Origin: Paraburkholderia caffeinilytica | Lineage (GTDB): Bacteria > Pseudomonadota > Gammaproteobacteria > Burkholderiales > Burkholderiaceae | Reading direction: 5' to 3' | Assembly: GCF_003368325.1 (NCBI RefSeq) | Contig: NZ_CP031467.1 | Span: forward strand, 1,364,001 to 1,428,000 | Length of the DNA stretch: 64,000 nucleotides | Shown here: piece after piece, positions 7,930-16,723 of the stretch | Layout of the letters: each line of letters starts with the position of its first letter | Position numbering within the stretch: the first letter of the stretch is position 1 | Position numbers and translations under genes: made by a program | Notes under the pieces: model-generated | Told to the model about the DNA's origin: nothing | What the model saw: the letters and a program-made list of their open reading frames with translations, nothing else | The model's database searches: none

Positions 7930-9492
7930 TTGAGCTTTGATTCATCCAGCCGTTCCACGATCGACATCCCCGCGCTGCTGGCCGCGCTGCCCGCGAGGAT
8001 TGCCGGGATTCCGGCGCTCGCGGCCGCGCGCGATCCACAACACGTCGCTTTGATCGAGGATGCGCGCCGCCTCACCTACGCGCAACTTCAGGAAGCGGTC
8101 AATGCCGCCGCCGCACTGTTGCGCGAATGGGGCGTGCGTGGCGGCGATCGCGTGATGATCGTGGCCGAGAACAGCATCGCGCAGATCGTGCTGCTGTTCG
8201 CGACCGCAAAGCTCGACGCGTGGGCGCTGGTGTCGAATGCCCGCCTGTCCGCCGCCGAACTCGACGCGATCCGGGCGCACGCAGCGCCTCGCGTGGTCGC
8301 GTATGCGGTCGAAAGCTCCGTGGATGCCCAACAGCATGCACAGAGGCTTCAAGCCGTCACGGCGCCTGCCATCACCCCGGATATCGGCGCCTGGTCGTAC
8401 ACGATCGACACCAAGGCGCAGGCCGAACCGGTCGAAGCCGTCAATCACCGCCAATGCGCCGCACTGATCTACACCACGGGAACCACGGGAGCGCCGAAAG
8501 GCGTGATGCTGTCGCACCGCAATCTGCTCTTCATCGCGGCCATCTCGAGCCGCTTGCGCAAAGTCGGTCCGGACGATGTCGTGTACGCCGTTCTGCCGAT
8601 CTCGCACGTGTACGGCTTTGCCTCGGTCTGTCTCGGCAGCCTGCACGCCGGCGCAACCTTGCGCCTCGCGCCGCGTTTCGTGCCGGAAGCAGTGCGGCGC
8701 GCGCTCGCCGAAGAGCGGGTGTCGATCTTCCAGGGCGTTCCGGCCATGCACGCCAAACTGCTCGAATATTTGCAGACACACGGCCACGCGTGGTCCGCGC
8801 CGCATCTGCGCTTTGCCTATTCGGGCGGCTCGCCGCTCGACGCCGCCCTGAAAGCGCACGCCGAAAGCGTCTACGGCCTCCCGCTGCACAACGGCTACGG
8901 CATGACCGAAAGCAGCCCGACCATCTCCCACACCATGCTCGACGCGCCGCGCAGCGATTGCTCGGTCGGCGAGGTCATTCCTGGCGTCGATGTACGGTTC
9001 GTCGGACTCGACGGTGTCGATGCCGCACCGGGTGAAATCGGCGAACTATGGGTGCGCGGCCCGAACGTGATGCTGGGTTACTACCGCAGCCCGGAGCAAA
9101 CCCGCGTCGCCGTTACCGAAGACGGCTGGCTCAAGACCGGCGATCTCGCGCGGCAAGACAGCGACGGTGCATTGCATATCGTCGGACGCAGCAAGGATCT
9201 CATCATCCGCTCGGGCTTCAACGTGTATCCGGCGGAAGTCGAGCATGTGCTGAACGCGCACCCGCAGGTCGTGCAGTCGGCGGTGATCGGGCGCGCCGTG
9301 GAGGGCAACGAGGAAGTGGTCGCGTTCGTCGAATTGATCGCAGGCGCAACAGTGACGCCGGCTGAACTGATCGCGTGGTGTGGCGAGCGTCTCGCGCCGT
9401 ACAAGCGCCCTGCCGAAGTGAAAGCGCTCGCGGCGCTGCCGGCCGCGTCGACCGGAAAGATTCTCAAGCATCGGCTTCGGGATCTCATGTAA
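7930..9492 (+). CDS. AMP-dependent synthetase/ligase (acyl-CoA synthetase-like)
   Basis: This is a class I adenylate-forming enzyme of 520 residues. It would activate a carboxylic acid as acyl-AMP and usually transfer it to CoA; the substrate cannot be told. The P-loop YTTGTTGAPKG is at 181-191, GYGMTESSP at 322-330, TGD at 403-405, the hinge block GRSKDLIIRSGFNVYPAE at 419-436, and the catalytic lysine in STGK at 510. The start is TTG: AGGAGA at 7919-7924 sits five bases before it and no ATG fits. The leader is the palindromic repeat array, so any promoter upstream of the array would yield an mRNA with up to 12 hairpins. It is convergent with xerD. Confidence 0.9.
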   Translation: MSFDSSSRSTIDIPALLAALPARIAGIPALAAARDPQHVALIEDARRLTYAQLQEAVNAAAALLREWGVRGGDRVMIVAENSIAQIVLLFATAKLDAWALVSNARLSAAELDAIRAHAAPRVVAYAVESSVDAQQHAQRLQAVTAPAITPDIGAWSYTIDTKAQAEPVEAVNHRQCAALIYTTGTTGAPKGVMLSHRNLLFIAAISSRLRKVGPDDVVYAVLPISHVYGFASVCLGSLHAGATLRLAPRFVPEAVRRALAEERVSIFQGVPAMHAKLLEYLQTHGHAWSAPHLRFAYSGGSPLDAALKAHAESVYGLPLHNGYGMTESSPTISHTMLDAPRSDCSVGEVIPGVDVRFVGLDGVDAAPGEIGELWVRGPNVMLGYYRSPEQTRVAVTEDGWLKTGDLARQDSDGALHIVGRSKDLIIRSGFNVYPAEVEHVLNAHPQVVQSAVIGRAVEGNEEVVAFVELIAGATVTPAELIAWCGERLAPYKRPAEVKALAALPAASTGKILKHRLRDLM

Positions 9493-9558
9493 AGCAGCAG
9501 CCACCATGGTTTCGGCCACGCCAGGCCGCACAAAAGCTACGGCAAGGGCAGGCGCGCC

Positions 9559-10494
9559 TCACCCCCGCGGATGATGCTGCGCATGCAGCGACTTCAACCG
9601 TTCGCGGGCCACGTGCGTATAGATCTGCGTGGTCGAGATATCCGTATGGCCGAGCAGCAATTGCACGACGCGCAAATCGGCGCCGTGGTTCAGCAGATGC
9701 GTCGCGAACGCGTGCCGCAACGTATGCGGTGAGAGCGGCGCGCGCACGTCGGCCGCCGCGGCATGACGCTTGATGATGTTCCAGAACTGCTGACGCGTCA
9801 TGCCCTCCGCGCGGCTCGTGACGAACAACGCATCTGTCGCCCGCGCACCGAGCAAAGCCGGACGCGCTTCGCGCAGATAGCGTTCGATCCAGCCGTGCGC
9901 CTCTTCGCCGAACGGAATCAGGCGCTCTTTCGAGCCCTTGCCCATCACGCGCACGACGCCTTCGTTCAGGCCCACTTCCACCGTCTTCAGCGTGACCAGT
10001 TCCGTGACTCGCAAACCGCTCGCGTACATCAACTCGAGCATGGTGCGGTCGCGCAGGCCCAAGGGCGTGTCGATATCCGGCGCGCCGAGCAGCGCTTCGA
10101 CTTGCGCTTCGGTGAGCGTCGAAGGAAAACGCGGCGGCTGCTTGGCCGAACGGATACGCACCGTCGGATCGACCTTCGTGCGATGCTCGCGCACCGCCCA
10201 ACCGTAGTAGCGGCGAAACACCGAGAGCCGGCGGTTCGCCGAGGTGGATTTGTCTTTCTGGCGGGCCGCGCTGTAGGCGTTGAGATCGGCCTCGCTGGCG
10301 GTGTCGAGCGAGGTGTTGCGAGTTTGCGCGAGCCATTCGCAGAACAGCCGCAGATCGCGCCGGTACGCATCCAGCGTGTTGCGCGACAAACCGTGCTCGA
10401 GCCACAACGCGTCGCAGAACGCGTCGATCGAGGCCGAGCTCGCCATAAACAAGGGTGACGCGATCGGCGCGTCGTCAGTCACGGTGTCGCTCAT
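9559..10494 (-). CDS. xerD: Site-specific tyrosine recombinase XerD
   Basis: This recombinase acts with XerC at dif to resolve chromosome dimers at division. The 311-residue protein has an N-terminal core-binding domain (about 18-108) and a C-terminal catalytic domain. The full catalytic set is visible: Arg162 (GLRVTELV), Lys186 (GKGSKE), His257 and Arg260 (HTLRHAF), His283 (LGHTDIS) and nucleophile Tyr292 (IYTH). The N-terminus is about 12 residues longer than E. coli XerD. It overlaps the stop of ogt by four bases (ATGA), so the two are probably translationally coupled. The housekeeping context argues against a phage integrase. Confidence 0.93.
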   Translation of the reverse strand: MSDTVTDDAPIASPLFMASSASIDAFCDALWLEHGLSRNTLDAYRRDLRLFCEWLAQTRNTSLDTASEADLNAYSAARQKDKSTSANRRLSVFRRYYGWAVREHRTKVDPTVRIRSAKQPPRFPSTLTEAQVEALLGAPDIDTPLGLRDRTMLELMYASGLRVTELVTLKTVEVGLNEGVVRVMGKGSKERLIPFGEEAHGWIERYLREARPALLGARATDALFVTSRAEGMTRQQFWNIIKRHAAAADVRAPLSPHTLRHAFATHLLNHGADLRVVQLLLGHTDISTTQIYTHVARERLKSLHAQHHPRG

Positions 10495-10961
10495 GCGTAG
10501 GGAATGCCTTCATGCGCCAGAAGCCAGCGCTTGACGTTGCGAAAGAAGCCATCTCCGGCGTGATGCGCGAATCCGCCGATGCCGCTCGAACTGACCACCC
10601 GATGACACGGAATCACGATCGGAAAGTAGTTGGAGCCGCACGCCTGGCCGACCGCACGCGGGACGCTACCCAGTTGTTTCGCCAATTGCCCATAGGTCAG
10701 CACGACGCCCGGCGGGATCTCGCTGATCGCTTGCCACACGCGCCGCTGAAACGGGGTGCCGACCGCGGCCAGTGGCAATTCGAACGTCGCGGACGCGCGT
10801 TCGAAATAGCGTTCGATCTGCTCCACAGCCTGCTTTGCGAGAAGCGTGTCCGGCGCGACGTTCTGCACCGACTCCGGCAGATAGACGATCTCGCGCACGG
10901 CCTCGCCTTCGAGCCGAATGCCGACCTTGCCGAACGGTGCATCGATCACTGCGTTGAACAT
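10491..10961 (-). CDS. ogt: Methylated-DNA--protein-cysteine methyltransferase
   Basis: This suicide DNA-repair enzyme takes the methyl group from O6-methylguanine (and O4-methylthymine) onto its own cysteine. The 156-residue protein has the short Ogt architecture, without an Ada regulatory domain. The acceptor Cys119 lies in PCHRVV, and the helix-turn-helix with Arg finger is seen around GQLAKQLGSVPRAVGQA (91-107). It is the first gene of a two-gene unit with xerD, overlapping by four bases. Confidence 0.93.
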   Translation of the reverse strand: MFNAVIDAPFGKVGIRLEGEAVREIVYLPESVQNVAPDTLLAKQAVEQIERYFERASATFELPLAAVGTPFQRRVWQAISEIPPGVVLTYGQLAKQLGSVPRAVGQACGSNYFPIVIPCHRVVSSSGIGGFAHHAGDGFFRNVKRWLLAHEGIPYA

Positions 10962-11072
10962 GGTTGCCTGCTTCGTGATTGGCGGGGCGCTTTTTACCGC
11001 ACGGCAGCGTACCTGCGTTGAGTGCAGGTGCTTAACCCAAAGAAAACGCCCCCCCGCCGGAATGCCGCTACT

Positions 11073-12314
11073 TTACGCTGCTTCCAACGCCCATTCCACA
11101 TGCTCGCGCACGACGGCGGAAGGGTCGTCGGCGCGCAACTTCAGCGCGTCGACAATCGCCTCGCGCGCATCCGCGCTCAGGCTTTCCGGCGCGGCTCGCA
11201 GCGCATTGCCCATCCCCACGGCCAGGTTGCGCAGCCAGCTCTCGTAGCCGATGCGGCGAATCGCACTACCCTGCATGCGCGTATCGAACTCCTCCGCGCT
11301 CCATGCAAACAGTTCGACCAGCGTCGCGCGATCGAGCCCATGCCGCACATCGAAATCGGCGACCGGTGCGGCCTGCGCAAACTTGTTCCACGGACAGACG
11401 AGCTGGCAATCGTCGCAGCCATACACACGATTGCCGATCAGCGGCCGCATTTCCAGGGGAATATTGCCCTTCAATTCGATCGTCAGATACGAAATACAGC
11501 GGCGCGCATCGACCTTGTAGGGCGCCACGATCGCACCCGTCGGACATGCGCCGATGCAGCGCGTGCAACTGCCGCAATGTGAGCCCGGCGTTTCGGGCGC
11601 AGCGTCGGGCGATGTCTCGGCATCGGTGGGCAACGGCACGTCGACGTAGATTTCGCCGAGAAAAAAAAGCGAACCGGCATCCCGTTGCAGCAGCAGCGTG
11701 TGCTTGCCGCGCCAGCCAATTCCGGCCTTCTGGGCAAGCTCGACTTCGAGTACCGGCGCCGAATCGGTAAATACGCGGTAGCCGAATGCGCCGATCTCCG
11801 CCTCGATTTTCTCGGCCAGATGTTGCAAACGGTTACGCATCACCTTGTGATAATCGCGGCCCCGCGCATAGATCGACACCACCGCCGCCGACGGGTCCGC
11901 GAGCCGCGCATGCTCGGCCGCGCGCCAGTCTGGCGGTGCGAGCGGCGTGTCCTGCAAAGCGCTTTCGTGCGCCTTTCCGCTCAATGTCTGAGCAGGCAAA
12001 TAGGCGATGCGCGCGGTAATCACACGTCGCGTGCCGGCCACAAGCTCGGCGGGGCGCGCGCGTTTCATGCCGTGTTTCGCCATATAATCCATCTCGCCGT
12101 GGCACCCCGCGTCCAGCCATGCTGCAAGCGGCGCTTCGGCAGCGGAGAGATCGGTGTCGCTGATACCGATCGCCGCGAAACCCAGTTCACGGCCCCACGT
12201 TTTGATCTTGAGCGCGAGCGCATTCAGCGCCGCTTCATCGAAATGACGCTCGGCACGCGTTTCGTCGTTTGACGCTGGCGTGCGGGAAACAGGGGACTCC
12301 GGACTTCGGTTCAT
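11073..12314 (-). CDS. queG: Epoxyqueuosine reductase
   Basis: This cobalamin- and 4Fe-4S-dependent enzyme carries out the last step of queuosine formation in tRNA (epoxyqueuosine to queuosine). The 413-residue protein carries two ferredoxin-type clusters: CGSCTRCIGACPTG (Cys247, 250, 253, 257) and CDDCQLVCPWN (Cys300, 303, 307). The segment YGRDYHKVM-like (YARGRDYHKVMR) and FTDSAPVLE are family features. A C-terminal HEAT-like region (about 350-405) is present. The frame has a GTG one codon before the ATG at 12314; I took the ATG. The divergent gene tsaE starts only 17 bases away, so their promoters must overlap each other's coding sequence. Confidence 0.94.
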   Translation of the reverse strand: MNRSPESPVSRTPASNDETRAERHFDEAALNALALKIKTWGRELGFAAIGISDTDLSAAEAPLAAWLDAGCHGEMDYMAKHGMKRARPAELVAGTRRVITARIAYLPAQTLSGKAHESALQDTPLAPPDWRAAEHARLADPSAAVVSIYARGRDYHKVMRNRLQHLAEKIEAEIGAFGYRVFTDSAPVLEVELAQKAGIGWRGKHTLLLQRDAGSLFFLGEIYVDVPLPTDAETSPDAAPETPGSHCGSCTRCIGACPTGAIVAPYKVDARRCISYLTIELKGNIPLEMRPLIGNRVYGCDDCQLVCPWNKFAQAAPVADFDVRHGLDRATLVELFAWSAEEFDTRMQGSAIRRIGYESWLRNLAVGMGNALRAAPESLSADAREAIVDALKLRADDPSAVVREHVEWALEAA

Positions 12315-12331
12315 CACGCCATTTTACGAGA

Positions 12332-12952
12332 ATGCCCGTCAATCCCGATCTCGCGATCCAGCCGCCCGCGGATGTCCTGCTCGAACGCTCCTTCGCGCTC
12401 GTGGACGAGGCCGCCACTCACGCATTCGGCGAGCGCTTCGCGCAGGCGATCGAAAGCGTGCGCGAGTTGCAGCAAAAGCCGCTGCAGGAAGCACAGCAAG
12501 GAACCCGGCAAGCGGCGCAGCAACACGCGCCAGGCGCCGCGGATCAACACGCATTCCACGGGCTGCAAGTTCAACTCGCCGGCGACCTCGGCGCCGGCAA
12601 AACCACGCTCGTGCGCGCGACCTTGCGTGGCCTCGGCCACACCGGCCGCGTGCGCAGTCCCACCTACACACTCGTCGAACCCTACGTGCTCGAGCGGCCC
12701 GCCGGGGAACTCGCGCTCTATCACTTCGATCTGTACAGATTCACCGACCCGGCCGAATGGGCCGACGCTGGCTTTCGCGAGTACTTCGACAGCGGCGCCA
12801 TCTGCCTCGTCGAATGGCCGCAGCGCGCCGGGCGTCTGCTTGGCGTGCCGGATCTCGTCTTCGCGCTCGACCTGGACCACGAGGGCGACGGCCGGGTACT
12901 CGTTGCACGGGCATACAGCGAATCAGGAAAGGCATGTCTCGAAAGATGTTGA
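12332..12952 (+). CDS. tsaE: tRNA threonylcarbamoyladenosine biosynthesis ATPase TsaE
   Basis: This is the P-loop ATPase that works with TsaB and TsaD to make t6A at position 37 of ANN-decoding tRNAs. Walker A GDLGAGKTT lies at 84-92, followed by RSPTYTLVEPY and LYHFDLYRF, both family hallmarks. At 206 residues it is some 50 longer than E. coli TsaE. The extra part lies before Walker A and includes a Gln-rich stretch (about 47-72) that probably loops out. The start at 12332 (MPVNPDLAIQ) follows ACGAG; the open frame runs further upstream into queG. It overlaps amiC by 19 bases. Confidence 0.92.
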   Translation: MPVNPDLAIQPPADVLLERSFALVDEAATHAFGERFAQAIESVRELQQKPLQEAQQGTRQAAQQHAPGAADQHAFHGLQVQLAGDLGAGKTTLVRATLRGLGHTGRVRSPTYTLVEPYVLERPAGELALYHFDLYRFTDPAEWADAGFREYFDSGAICLVEWPQRAGRLLGVPDLVFALDLDHEGDGRVLVARAYSESGKACLERC

Positions 12953-14520
12953 TCAAACCGTTCCGCTCGATCGAATCGGCGGCGACCGCAACGCATAGCT
13001 GGCGGCGCCGGCAGATTCTGCGCGCGGGCGCGTCCACGCTGGTGCTCGGCCTTGTCGTTCCGCGCCTCGCGTGGGCGAGTTCGGTGCTGGGCGTGCGGGT
13101 CTGGCCGGCGCGCGATTACACGCGCGTGACGATCGAATCGGATCAGCCTTTGCAGAACGCGCAGCAATTGTTGCAGGGTCCTGACCGGCTGGTGGTCGAT
13201 CTGAACGGCCTCGATCTGGATCAGGCGCTGAAGGATCTGGTGTCGAAGATCACGCCGAACGATCCGCAGATTCAGTCGGTGCGCGTCGGGCAATATCAGC
13301 CGCACGTCGTGCGCATGGTGTTCGATCTGAAGGGTTCGGTGAAGCCGCAGGTGTTCACGCTGCCGCCAGTCGGCGCGTACAAATACCGGCTGGTGTTCGA
13401 CCTGTACCCCGCGGTCGCGCCCGATCCGCTGATGGACCTGCTCGCGCAGACCGAGCGCAAGCAGCAAACGCTGGACGAGAACAACGCACCGCCCGCCACG
13501 CTGAGCGGGCCCGGTATCACGCCGCCCGCCGCCGACAACAGCGAAGCCTTCTTCGAGCGTTATGCGCAGAACGGCAGCAGCGGGACGTCGCCAGGCGTGC
13601 CGCGTCCGCCGGTGCACGTGAGCCCGCCCCCCGCGCCGCCGATCCTCGGCAAACCTTCGACCCCGACTGCGCCCGTCGCGCCGCCAATCGCCATCGCTCG
13701 CAACAAAGGCGGCAATAGCAGTGGCAACAGCGCCGGCAATCTCGGCGACGACAACGACGGCGACGATAGCTACGCCTTCACCAACCCGAAATCCGGCAAG
13801 AGCAGCACGGTGCGCCTGTTGACCGTCGCGATCGATCCGGGTCACGGCGGCGAGGACCCAGGCGCGATCGGCGGCTCGGGCACGTACGAGAAACACGTCG
13901 CGCTCGACATCGCGAAGAAGTTGCGCGCCAAGATCGACGCACAGCCGAACATGCGCGCCATGATGACGCGCGACGCCGATTTCTTCGTGCCGCTGAACGT
14001 GCGCGTGCAGAAGGCCCGGCGGGTCGGCGCGGACCTGTTCGTGTCGATCCACGCGGACGCGTTCACCACGCCCGACGCGAAAGGCTCGTCCGTGTTCGCC
14101 TTGTCGGAGCACGGCGCGTCGAGCGCCGCGGCGCGCTGGATGGCGAACAAGGAGAACTCGTCGGATCAGATCGGCGGGATCAACATCAAGTCCGCGGACG
14201 CCACCGTCAACCGCGCGCTGTTCGATATGTCGACCACCGCGCAGATTCGCGACTCGATGCGCTACGGCAACTTCGTGCTGAAGGAGATCGGCGGCATCAA
14301 CAAGCTGCACAAAGGTTCGGTCGAACAGGCCGGATTTGCCGTGCTGAAGGCGCCGGATATTCCGTCGATCCTCGTGGAGACCGCGTTCATCAGCAACCCG
14401 GACGAGGAGCGCCGCCTGAACGACGACGCGTATCGGGAGAAGATGGCCGATGCGATCATGACCGGCATCAAGCGCTATTTCGCGGCGAATCCGCCGTTGG
14501 CGAAAAACCGGATGACCTGA
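12934..14520 (+). CDS. amiC: N-acetylmuramoyl-L-alanine amidase, Tat-exported (AmiC type)
   Basis: This periplasmic zinc amidase cleaves septal peptidoglycan during daughter-cell separation. The 528-residue protein has a Tat-type signal with RRRQILRAG at 24-32 and likely cleavage after AWA (48). An AMIN septum-targeting domain (about 52-150) follows, then a long Pro/Gly/Asn/Ser linker (about 165-285), and an Amidase_3 domain whose zinc ligand His304 sits in DPGHGGEDPG. HADA and VETAF also match the catalytic site. I chose the ATG at 12934 because AGGAAAGG precedes it; a longer in-frame extension lies over tsaE. It overlaps the tsaE end, implying coupled expression, as seen in many beta-proteobacteria. 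Confidence 0.94.
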   Translation: MSRKMLIKPFRSIESAATATHSWRRRQILRAGASTLVLGLVVPRLAWASSVLGVRVWPARDYTRVTIESDQPLQNAQQLLQGPDRLVVDLNGLDLDQALKDLVSKITPNDPQIQSVRVGQYQPHVVRMVFDLKGSVKPQVFTLPPVGAYKYRLVFDLYPAVAPDPLMDLLAQTERKQQTLDENNAPPATLSGPGITPPAADNSEAFFERYAQNGSSGTSPGVPRPPVHVSPPPAPPILGKPSTPTAPVAPPIAIARNKGGNSSGNSAGNLGDDNDGDDSYAFTNPKSGKSSTVRLLTVAIDPGHGGEDPGAIGGSGTYEKHVALDIAKKLRAKIDAQPNMRAMMTRDADFFVPLNVRVQKARRVGADLFVSIHADAFTTPDAKGSSVFALSEHGASSAAARWMANKENSSDQIGGINIKSADATVNRALFDMSTTAQIRDSMRYGNFVLKEIGGINKLHKGSVEQAGFAVLKAPDIPSILVETAFISNPDEERRLNDDAYREKMADAIMTGIKRYFAANPPLAKNRMT

Positions 14521-14568
14521 CCTGATGCCCCCCCGGCTTGACACCTCGTCACGCCGGCATCAAGCAAG

Positions 14569-14595
14569 AACGGCCGCTCGATGCGGCCGTTTTTT
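14569..14595 (+). terminator. Terminator after amiC
   Basis: AACGGCCGC, the loop TCGAT and GCGGCCGTT are followed by a T-run. It lies 49 bases after the amiC stop and can also work on the minus strand for the EamA gene, given the A residues before it. Confidence 0.85.
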
Positions 14596-14628
14596 CTGTT
14601 TCTCGCCCAAACACCACCTAAGCGGCAT

Positions 14629-15510
14629 TCAACGCGCCGGTGAAAACCGTTGCACGACCCACCCACCGAACACGTTCACCACCAACCCCGCCATCACCAG
14701 CAAGGCGCCCACGATCTCCGCCTCGGACAACCGCTCGTCGAGAAACACGGACGCCGACGCCAGCCCGACAATCGGCACCAGTAGCGAGAACGGCGCCACC
14801 TGGCTCGCCGGATAGCGCGACAGGAGCCGGCTCCACAGCCCGTAACCGATCAGCGTTGCAATAAACGCGAGGTACACGATGGCGAAAATCGACATCGCGC
14901 TGATCCCGGACAGCGCCGCGACGATCCGCTGCGGTCCCTCGAACGCGTACGACAGCGCGAAAAACGGCAACGGCGGAATCAGGCTGCCCCACACCACCAG
15001 CCCAACCAGATCGACGTTGCCGACCTTCTTGGTGACGATGTTGCCGAGCGCCCACGAACACGCCGCGCACAGCGTGAGGACGAAACCGGCGAGCGTCATC
15101 GCATGGCCGCCTTGCATGCCGATGACCGCGAGCCCGCCCGCCGCGATCAGCAAACCGACAATGTTCGGCACGCGAAAGCGCTCATGCAGAAACAGCGCCG
15201 CGAAGATCAGCGTGAAGAATGCCTGCGCCTGCAAGACGAGCGATGCAAGCCCGGCCGGCATGCCGACATACATGGCCGAGAACAGGAACGCGAATTGCCC
15301 GAACGAAATCGTCGCGCCGTAAACGAACAGCCAGCGCCACGGCATCTGCGGCCGCTTGACGAAAAACACCGCCGGCACCGCGGCGAGCGTGAAACGCAGC
15401 GCACCGAGCAGCATCGGCGGCACACCGTGCAGGCCCACCTTGATCACGACGAAATTGACGCCCCACGCAATCACGACGACCAGCGCGAGCAGTAGGTCCT
15501 TCGGCGACAT
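14629..15510 (-). CDS. EamA/DMT family transporter
   Basis: This 293-residue inner-membrane protein has about ten hydrophobic spans arranged as two EamA repeats (roughly 5-135 and 145-285). It is a drug/metabolite transporter superfamily member, which typically exports amino acids or other small metabolites; the substrate is unknown. The first repeat opens with AWGVNFVVIKVGLHG, a DMT signature. A start four codons upstream (15522) exists, but GGAG inside that extension is spaced six bases from the ATG at 15510, which favours the shorter form. It is convergent with amiC and divergent from the pirin gene. Confidence 0.85.
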   Translation of the reverse strand: MSPKDLLLALVVVIAWGVNFVVIKVGLHGVPPMLLGALRFTLAAVPAVFFVKRPQMPWRWLFVYGATISFGQFAFLFSAMYVGMPAGLASLVLQAQAFFTLIFAALFLHERFRVPNIVGLLIAAGGLAVIGMQGGHAMTLAGFVLTLCAACSWALGNIVTKKVGNVDLVGLVVWGSLIPPLPFFALSYAFEGPQRIVAALSGISAMSIFAIVYLAFIATLIGYGLWSRLLSRYPASQVAPFSLLVPIVGLASASVFLDERLSEAEIVGALLVMAGLVVNVFGGWVVQRFSPAR

Positions 15511-15687
15511 CCCGGTCTCCATCCGATTGTTGGAACCGGCAGTTTAACGGAGGTCGCGGCGTCAGGGGACGGCGTGCATTACGGAATCACGGAACGATCA
15601 GGCGGGGCAAACCGTTGCCATTCCGCCCTCCGCAGTAGAATCAACAATTAAGCCAAATCCGACTCACCCTTCCAGCCGAGCCTGCCC

Positions 15688-16563
15688 ATGTCTTCTTCGA
15701 TCAAAGCAGTTCTCAAACCGCATCTGCGCGACGTCGGCAGCCTCACCGTGCGACGTGTGCTGCCGGCCATGGCGGCGCGCCTGATCGGTCCGTTCATCTT
15801 TTTCGACCACATGGGCCCCGCCACGCTCGACCCCGGTGTCGGACTCGACGTGCGTCCGCACCCGCATATCGGCCTCGCCACCGTCACGTATCTGTTCGAA
15901 GGCTCGATCATGCATCGAGACAGCCTCGGCTCCGAGCAGAAGATCGTCCCGGGCGACGTCAACTGGATGACGGCGGGGCGCGGCATCGTCCATTCCGAGC
16001 GCACGCCGGCCGAAGACCGCGCGAGCGGCCTCGCCATGCACGGCATCCAGACCTGGGTCGCGCTGCCGCTCGAAGACGAAGACACCGAACCGTCCTTCTC
16101 GCATCATCCCGCCGCTACGCTGCCGGTGGTCGAACGCAACGGCGTCACGCTGCGGGTGATCGCCGGCACGGCGTTCGGCGAAACCTCGCCGGTCGAAACC
16201 TTTTCCGGCACGCTGTATGTGGCGGCGGAATTCGCCCCGGGCGGCGCTTTCGCGCTCGAGCCGGAACATGAGGAGCGCGGTGTCTATCTGGTGGACGGCG
16301 ATCTGGAGATCGACGGCACGCCGCTCGAAGTGGGCCAGATGGCCGTGCTCGCACTCGACGAAACCGTCACGCTTGCCAGCACCCACGGCGCGCGCGTGAT
16401 GCTGCTCGGCGGCGAGAAGCTGGATGGCGAGCGCTTTATCGAATGGAACTTCGTTTCCAGTTCGCGCGAAAAGATCGACGCCGCGAAGCTGGCTTGGACC
16501 AATCAGGAGATGGGCAAGGTGCCGGGCGAAACCGAATGGATTCCCCTGCCGACAAGAAAATGA
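15688..16563 (+). CDS. Pirin family protein
   Basis: This is a 291-residue bicupin of the pirin family. Metal-ligand residues are visible in RPHPHIGLATVTYLFEG (His58, His60) and in GIVHSERTP (His102, Glu104). Some bacterial pirins show quercetin 2,3-dioxygenase activity or bind pyruvate dehydrogenase E1; the role here is open. No signal peptide is seen, so it is cytoplasmic. A strong hairpin follows the stop (16572-16597). The downstream cnoX gene is on the same strand but 160 bases away. Confidence 0.9.
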   Translation: MSSSIKAVLKPHLRDVGSLTVRRVLPAMAARLIGPFIFFDHMGPATLDPGVGLDVRPHPHIGLATVTYLFEGSIMHRDSLGSEQKIVPGDVNWMTAGRGIVHSERTPAEDRASGLAMHGIQTWVALPLEDEDTEPSFSHHPAATLPVVERNGVTLRVIAGTAFGETSPVETFSGTLYVAAEFAPGGAFALEPEHEERGVYLVDGDLEIDGTPLEVGQMAVLALDETVTLASTHGARVMLLGGEKLDGERFIEWNFVSSSREKIDAAKLAWTNQEMGKVPGETEWIPLPTRK

Positions 16564-16571
16564 GTGAGCAA

Positions 16572-16597
16572 GGCGGCACCCATGGCATGGGGCCGCC
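16572..16597 (+). terminator. Hairpin after the pirin gene
   Basis: GGCGGC-A-CCCAT pairs with ATGGG-GCCGCC around the loop GGC, eight bases past the stop. There is no T-run, so termination is uncertain. Confidence 0.45.
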
Positions 16598-16723
16598 ATT
16601 GGCAAGCTCGCCGTCTGTGCGAGCATTTTCGGCCCCGGCAGCCTGCATCCGCCGCATTGAACCATTGAATTCGCGGCATGCGGCCCCATCTAGCCCGCAC
16701 ACCGTTTTATGGACGAGGACGCA

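Noticed and set aside
9559..10494. Phage or island integrase
   Set aside because: The recombinase has XerD architecture, sits in an operon with ogt, and no attachment site, tRNA or phage gene is nearby.
12721..14544. 607-codon frame on the minus strand opposite amiC
   Set aside because: It is antisense to a gene with a signal peptide and amidase motifs; Arg/His-rich composition shows it is a codon-bias shadow.
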